This document shows, in pieces, positions 61,112 to 64,000 of a stretch of DNA of 64,000 nt (position 1 is its first letter; each line of letters begins with the position of its first letter). The notes under the pieces are model-generated. The model did not search any database, was not told where the DNA came from, and saw only the letters and a program-made list of their open reading frames with translations. The position numbers were made by a program, and so were the translations under genes. This stretch comes from Solibacillus sp. FSL R7-0682 (GTDB taxonomy: Bacteria > Bacillota > Bacilli > Bacillales_A > Planococcaceae), in the NCBI RefSeq assembly GCF_038005985.1, contig NZ_JBBOUI010000001.1:2066001-2130000 (forward strand). The letters are read 5' to 3'.

Positions 61112-64000
61112 ATGGCAATCAAAACAGCTGCACTAGCGCAAACGCGTTGTCACATATTACTTACAAATACCGCGCGTGAAGCATTAAAAGAGCATGTTTC
61201 AGATGAACACGCCTTTTTTAAATTACAGCAATATTTCTTTGTGGCCATTGAAAAGGTTTCATTAGAAGAGGAGCAAATGCATGTAACGCTTTATTTCGAT
61301 AATGACAAGAATACGAAGCTGAAAGCAAAATTCGATGAGCGCGTTGTCATTATGGACTGTGTATTTGATAAAAAAAATGGACTAGTAGCAAAAAGCTTCC
61401 GAACACGTGGCAAAGGAACACCTGTAAAAACAAACCGACGTGCGATGATGCGTATACATTTTGTCCCTTCACGCATAAGTGGACATACGTATCAGGAACA
61501 GTTTATACAAATGATAGAAGATTTACCGATTGCCCAAGAACGCTTTGATTACGTAAACAAACGTATTTCAAGCTGGGAGGGTTACTTAAAAGTACTCAAT
61601 AAAAATGCTGATATTGATGATATTCACGCACGCTATACAACGGTTACATACGATAGCGATTTTACTCATATGACGATGCGACTTTCGAATGTTGAAAATA
61701 AGCAATGGAAGCAACTTGAAGGATTAAGTGCAAGATTACATGGCTATGTACAAGAAATTGGTGATGTTGTAAAAGTGCGCCGAAATGAAAGCACAGTTGA
61801 CATTGCATTAAAGCCATTTTATAGCCGATTAGCACGCAAAAATGAGCTACAATTCCAGTCCGAAGATGTAGAATTTTCAAATGCAGCAACGAAATCCCAA
61901 TTAAAGCGATTGCTAAAGGGCTTTGAACGTTTAAAGGAAGGATTAGCTGCAAACACAAATTTAGAAACAATTTTATTTGAAGATAAACCAGTAATTGCAG
62001 AACGGAAAAATCACCTGTCAATCGATTTTCACAATCGACTTAATCCCTATCAGCAGCAGGCCGTACAAGGCGCAATGAATGCTGAGGATTTATACGTTAT
62101 TCAAGGGCCCCCTGGGACAGGGAAAACAACGGTAATTTCAGAAATTTGCTACCAAAATGCAAAAGCAGGTCTTAAAACACTTGTGGCTTCGCAATCCAAT
62201 TTAGCAGTAGATAATGCACTAAGCCGTTTATTATCAAATAAAGATATTCGAATATTACGCTATGGTCGTACAGAAAGCATTGAAGAAGAAGGCAAAAAAT
62301 TCATCGAAGAAAATGTCGCTTCATATTGGCAAAAGCAAACGTATGATGCCATTGGCCATGAAATTTCCTTACACGCGCAAAAAGAAGCATTGTTAAACGA
62401 GGAAATTGCCTCTGCACAAAAGGAGATTGAAGCTTTAAACGAACAAAAAAAACAGCTTGAACAGCAAATTGAACAAAAGGAAGCAGCAAAGGCCGAGCTT
62501 CATGTATTAGTAGACAAGATTCAGACACTCAAAAAGGAACTGACAGCATGTAAAAAAGAGCTTGAGGAAAATGAGCGTACCCTTAATAAGTTAACAAACA
62601 CTTACGATACAGTAAAAGGCGCTATTGAAACCTTTGAACAGCAATTAGCAACAATTGATACTACACAGACGCTATTAACTGAAAAAAAACAACTTCAAGA
62701 ACAATTACTAACGTTACAGCAACTTATTCAGGAAAGTAAGAACCGGGCGGAAATGAAGCAAGTGGAAAGTCGCTTACAAGCAGCTTCACTTAAAATGAGC
62801 CGACTACAGGAATCATCCGAATATACGCATTTGACTGAAAAAATTGTCTCATTAAAAAAGGTTTATGAAATTGAACAATTTATGGCACAGTATGATATTC
62901 GCCGTAATTATGCGATGGATCGTTTACTTACAGCACTAGATCGTATTCAACCACAGATGGAGCAATATAAGCCAATTAAAGACGTGCGTGAACGATTAGA
63001 AAAAGCGCTAAAATACAGTGAAACAGCGCTTGGTATTCATGTAAAACCTGAGCAATTACCGATGAATCATAACTATTCTCTTGATGAGGTTCAAAACTTT
63101 TTAACGAAATTAAGTATGGCCTTCCGAGATCGTAAAGTGAATGTACAAAACGGTACGCGTTCAATCCAAGGCATACATCTACGTATGCAGTACATTGAGC
63201 AATTAAATGAAAAATATATGGATTCGATTCGTGAAACGGTCCTTATTTTTGAAAAATTAAAAGAAGAAATATTGACTCAGTTTAAAGAACAAAATAGTGA
63301 AAAAGCTCAGCAACTGGATCAGTTAAAGCAAGAAATTAATACGATAGAACAGCAGCAAAAAGCAATAAAGGCTGTTGTAAATGACGACTTACAAATTGAG
63401 CATACGATCGAAGAGCTACAACAACAAATTGCAACAAATGAATTACAACAAATCCAGGTCGAAACACAATTACAAAATCGTGAAAAATTAGAACAACAAC
63501 TCAAGCAAAAATCAGAGGAATTTGCAGTATTAGCCGAGCAAATGACATTAGGACAAGCAACTATCGTTGAAAAATCGACCCTTTTCAAAGAAATTAATGC
63601 ACAGGGCGTACAGCTTGAAAAACGTCGTGCTGAACTCGAACAACTAACAAAGCTAAATCCAGAAGCTGCCATTATTGAAGTAACAAAACACATTGAGGCT
63701 TGGAATGAGCAAATTACTGCGCTTCAAGTAAAAATTGAGCTTCTTCCCGTCACACAGGAACTTCAAAACGAGTGGCACGGTTTATTAGCTGAAGCGAATG
63801 AACATGACTTAGATGAAATCCGTAAGCTATATGTAAAGCATGCAAATGTGATTGGGACAACTTGTGTTGCATCTGCGAATAAAGAGTTTATGGACAACTA
63901 TCCAACCTTTGATGTCGTTATTATAGACGAAGTGTCGAAGGCGACACCACCTGAGTTACTTTTACCGATGCTTAAAGGTGCCAAAATTATTTTAGTAGGA
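61112..64000 (+). CDS. Superfamily 1 helicase/ATPase with long coiled-coil insertion, 3' end cut by window
   Basis: At least 963 residues; the frame is open to the window end. ATG 61112 follows TTGGAGGTGTG. Residues 1-300 are an N-terminal domain without recognised motif. LNPYQQQAVQGAMNAEDLYVIQGPPGTGKTTVISEI (about 310-345) is Q-motif plus Walker A of UPF1/Dna2-type SF1 helicases, followed by motif Ia SQSNLAVDNAL. From about residue 420 to 900 is heptad-rich coiled coil (Gln/Glu/Lys). Then comes TTCVASANKEF and Walker B VVIIDEVSKATPPELLLP (about 938). The insertion between motifs I and II gives an SMC/Rad50-like shape. Helicase motifs III-VI would lie beyond the window. Confidence 0.85.
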   Translation, partial: MAIKTAALAQTRCHILLTNTAREALKEHVSDEHAFFKLQQYFFVAIEKVSLEEEQMHVTLYFDNDKNTKLKAKFDERVVIMDCVFDKKNGLVAKSFRTRGKGTPVKTNRRAMMRIHFVPSRISGHTYQEQFIQMIEDLPIAQERFDYVNKRISSWEGYLKVLNKNADIDDIHARYTTVTYDSDFTHMTMRLSNVENKQWKQLEGLSARLHGYVQEIGDVVKVRRNESTVDIALKPFYSRLARKNELQFQSEDVEFSNAATKSQLKRLLKGFERLKEGLAANTNLETILFEDKPVIAERKNHLSIDFHNRLNPYQQQAVQGAMNAEDLYVIQGPPGTGKTTVISEICYQNAKAGLKTLVASQSNLAVDNALSRLLSNKDIRILRYGRTESIEEEGKKFIEENVASYWQKQTYDAIGHEISLHAQKEALLNEEIASAQKEIEALNEQKKQLEQQIEQKEAAKAELHVLVDKIQTLKKELTACKKELEENERTLNKLTNTYDTVKGAIETFEQQLATIDTTQTLLTEKKQLQEQLLTLQQLIQESKNRAEMKQVESRLQAASLKMSRLQESSEYTHLTEKIVSLKKVYEIEQFMAQYDIRRNYAMDRLLTALDRIQPQMEQYKPIKDVRERLEKALKYSETALGIHVKPEQLPMNHNYSLDEVQNFLTKLSMAFRDRKVNVQNGTRSIQGIHLRMQYIEQLNEKYMDSIRETVLIFEKLKEEILTQFKEQNSEKAQQLDQLKQEINTIEQQQKAIKAVVNDDLQIEHTIEELQQQIATNELQQIQVETQLQNREKLEQQLKQKSEEFAVLAEQMTLGQATIVEKSTLFKEINAQGVQLEKRRAELEQLTKLNPEAAIIEVTKHIEAWNEQITALQVKIELLPVTQELQNEWHGLLAEANEHDLDEIRKLYVKHANVIGTTCVASANKEFMDNYPTFDVVIIDEVSKATPPELLLPMLKGAKIILVG

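Noticed and set aside
1-64000. CRISPR arrays, tRNA, rRNA, prophage
   Set aside because: No regularly spaced repeats, no CCA-ended cloverleaf or rRNA-like stretches, and no phage structural genes were noticed on reading through.

Overview
The window is a low-GC (roughly mid-30s % by eye) Gram-positive chromosome segment from the Bacillales. It shows many Bacillus-type families (GuaC, LeuA under a Leu T-box, YkkC/YkkD, YvbH, YfkAB, YxcD, YhdT/PanF, YhgE, SwrC-like RND pump), strong AGGAGG ribosome sites, frequent TTG starts, an SLH-anchored surface 5'-nucleotidase, and a GC-rich interspersed repeat that I associate with Planococcaceae/Caryophanaceae. Solibacillus or Lysinibacillus is my best guess. 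That is inference; I saw no rRNA or tRNA gene to test it.

Layout. 1-1.1 kb: 3' part of a SEDS (FtsW/RodA/SpoVE) gene. 1.1-5.4 kb: a frameshifted cupin, a small lysine-rich protein, a secreted metallo-beta-lactamase-fold enzyme, a DUF4184 membrane protein and a histidine phosphatase. 5.5-10.2 kb: a MerR regulator with a 19-bp-spacer promoter, overlapping a GAP/Sap-type membrane protein, followed by a methyltransferase, DUF2812, DinB-like and YvbH-like genes. 10.3-17.6 kb: HAD hydrolase, a coiled-coil membrane protein with an odd start site, guaC, T-box + leuA, a luciferase-like oxidoreductase and a DUF218 protein. 17.8-22.8 kb: TDT transporter, TetR-ykkC-ykkD, tag, and a SulP transporter with a universal stress protein. 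23-26 kb: a dynamin-like GTPase and yfkAB.

26.3-32 kb holds a compact locus: a 644-residue beta-helix protein divergent from a MoxR-type AAA+ ATPase, a vWA protein and a DUF2785 protein. It resembles RavA-ViaA chaperone pairs but has two additional partners. 32.1-35 kb is acnA, with what looks like a complete CcpC operator set. 35.0-36.6 kb is an intact ISL3-family element with an exact 8-bp target duplication. A decayed relative with its own intact duplication lies at 41.6-42.4 kb. Both sit directly behind rho-independent terminators and both carry a GC-rich palindromic repeat. Between them are an SLH 5'-nucleotidase and a YhgE/Pip protein.

42.4-46.6 kb: alpha/beta hydrolase, small envelope proteins, yhdT-panF. 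46.8-50.3 kb is a tight operon of stand-alone GTP cyclohydrolase II, RibD, an FAD monooxygenase and a HAD nucleotidase, with no FMN riboswitch, ribE, ribH or DHBP synthase. It could be a specialised pathway branching from early riboflavin precursors. 50.4-64 kb: helical protein, GIY-YIG nuclease, EamA transporter, MenH-like hydrolase, TetR + RND pump, HAD-IIIA phosphatase, GliT-like flavoprotein, an HTH protein with a superoxide-reductase-like tail, an acyl-CoA thioesterase, and the 5' part of an SF1 helicase with a long coiled-coil insertion.

The strongest candidates for something new are the MoxR/vWA/DUF2785/beta-helix locus and the ribA-ribD-monooxygenase-HAD operon. All functional assignments rest on motif recognition by eye; no search was run.
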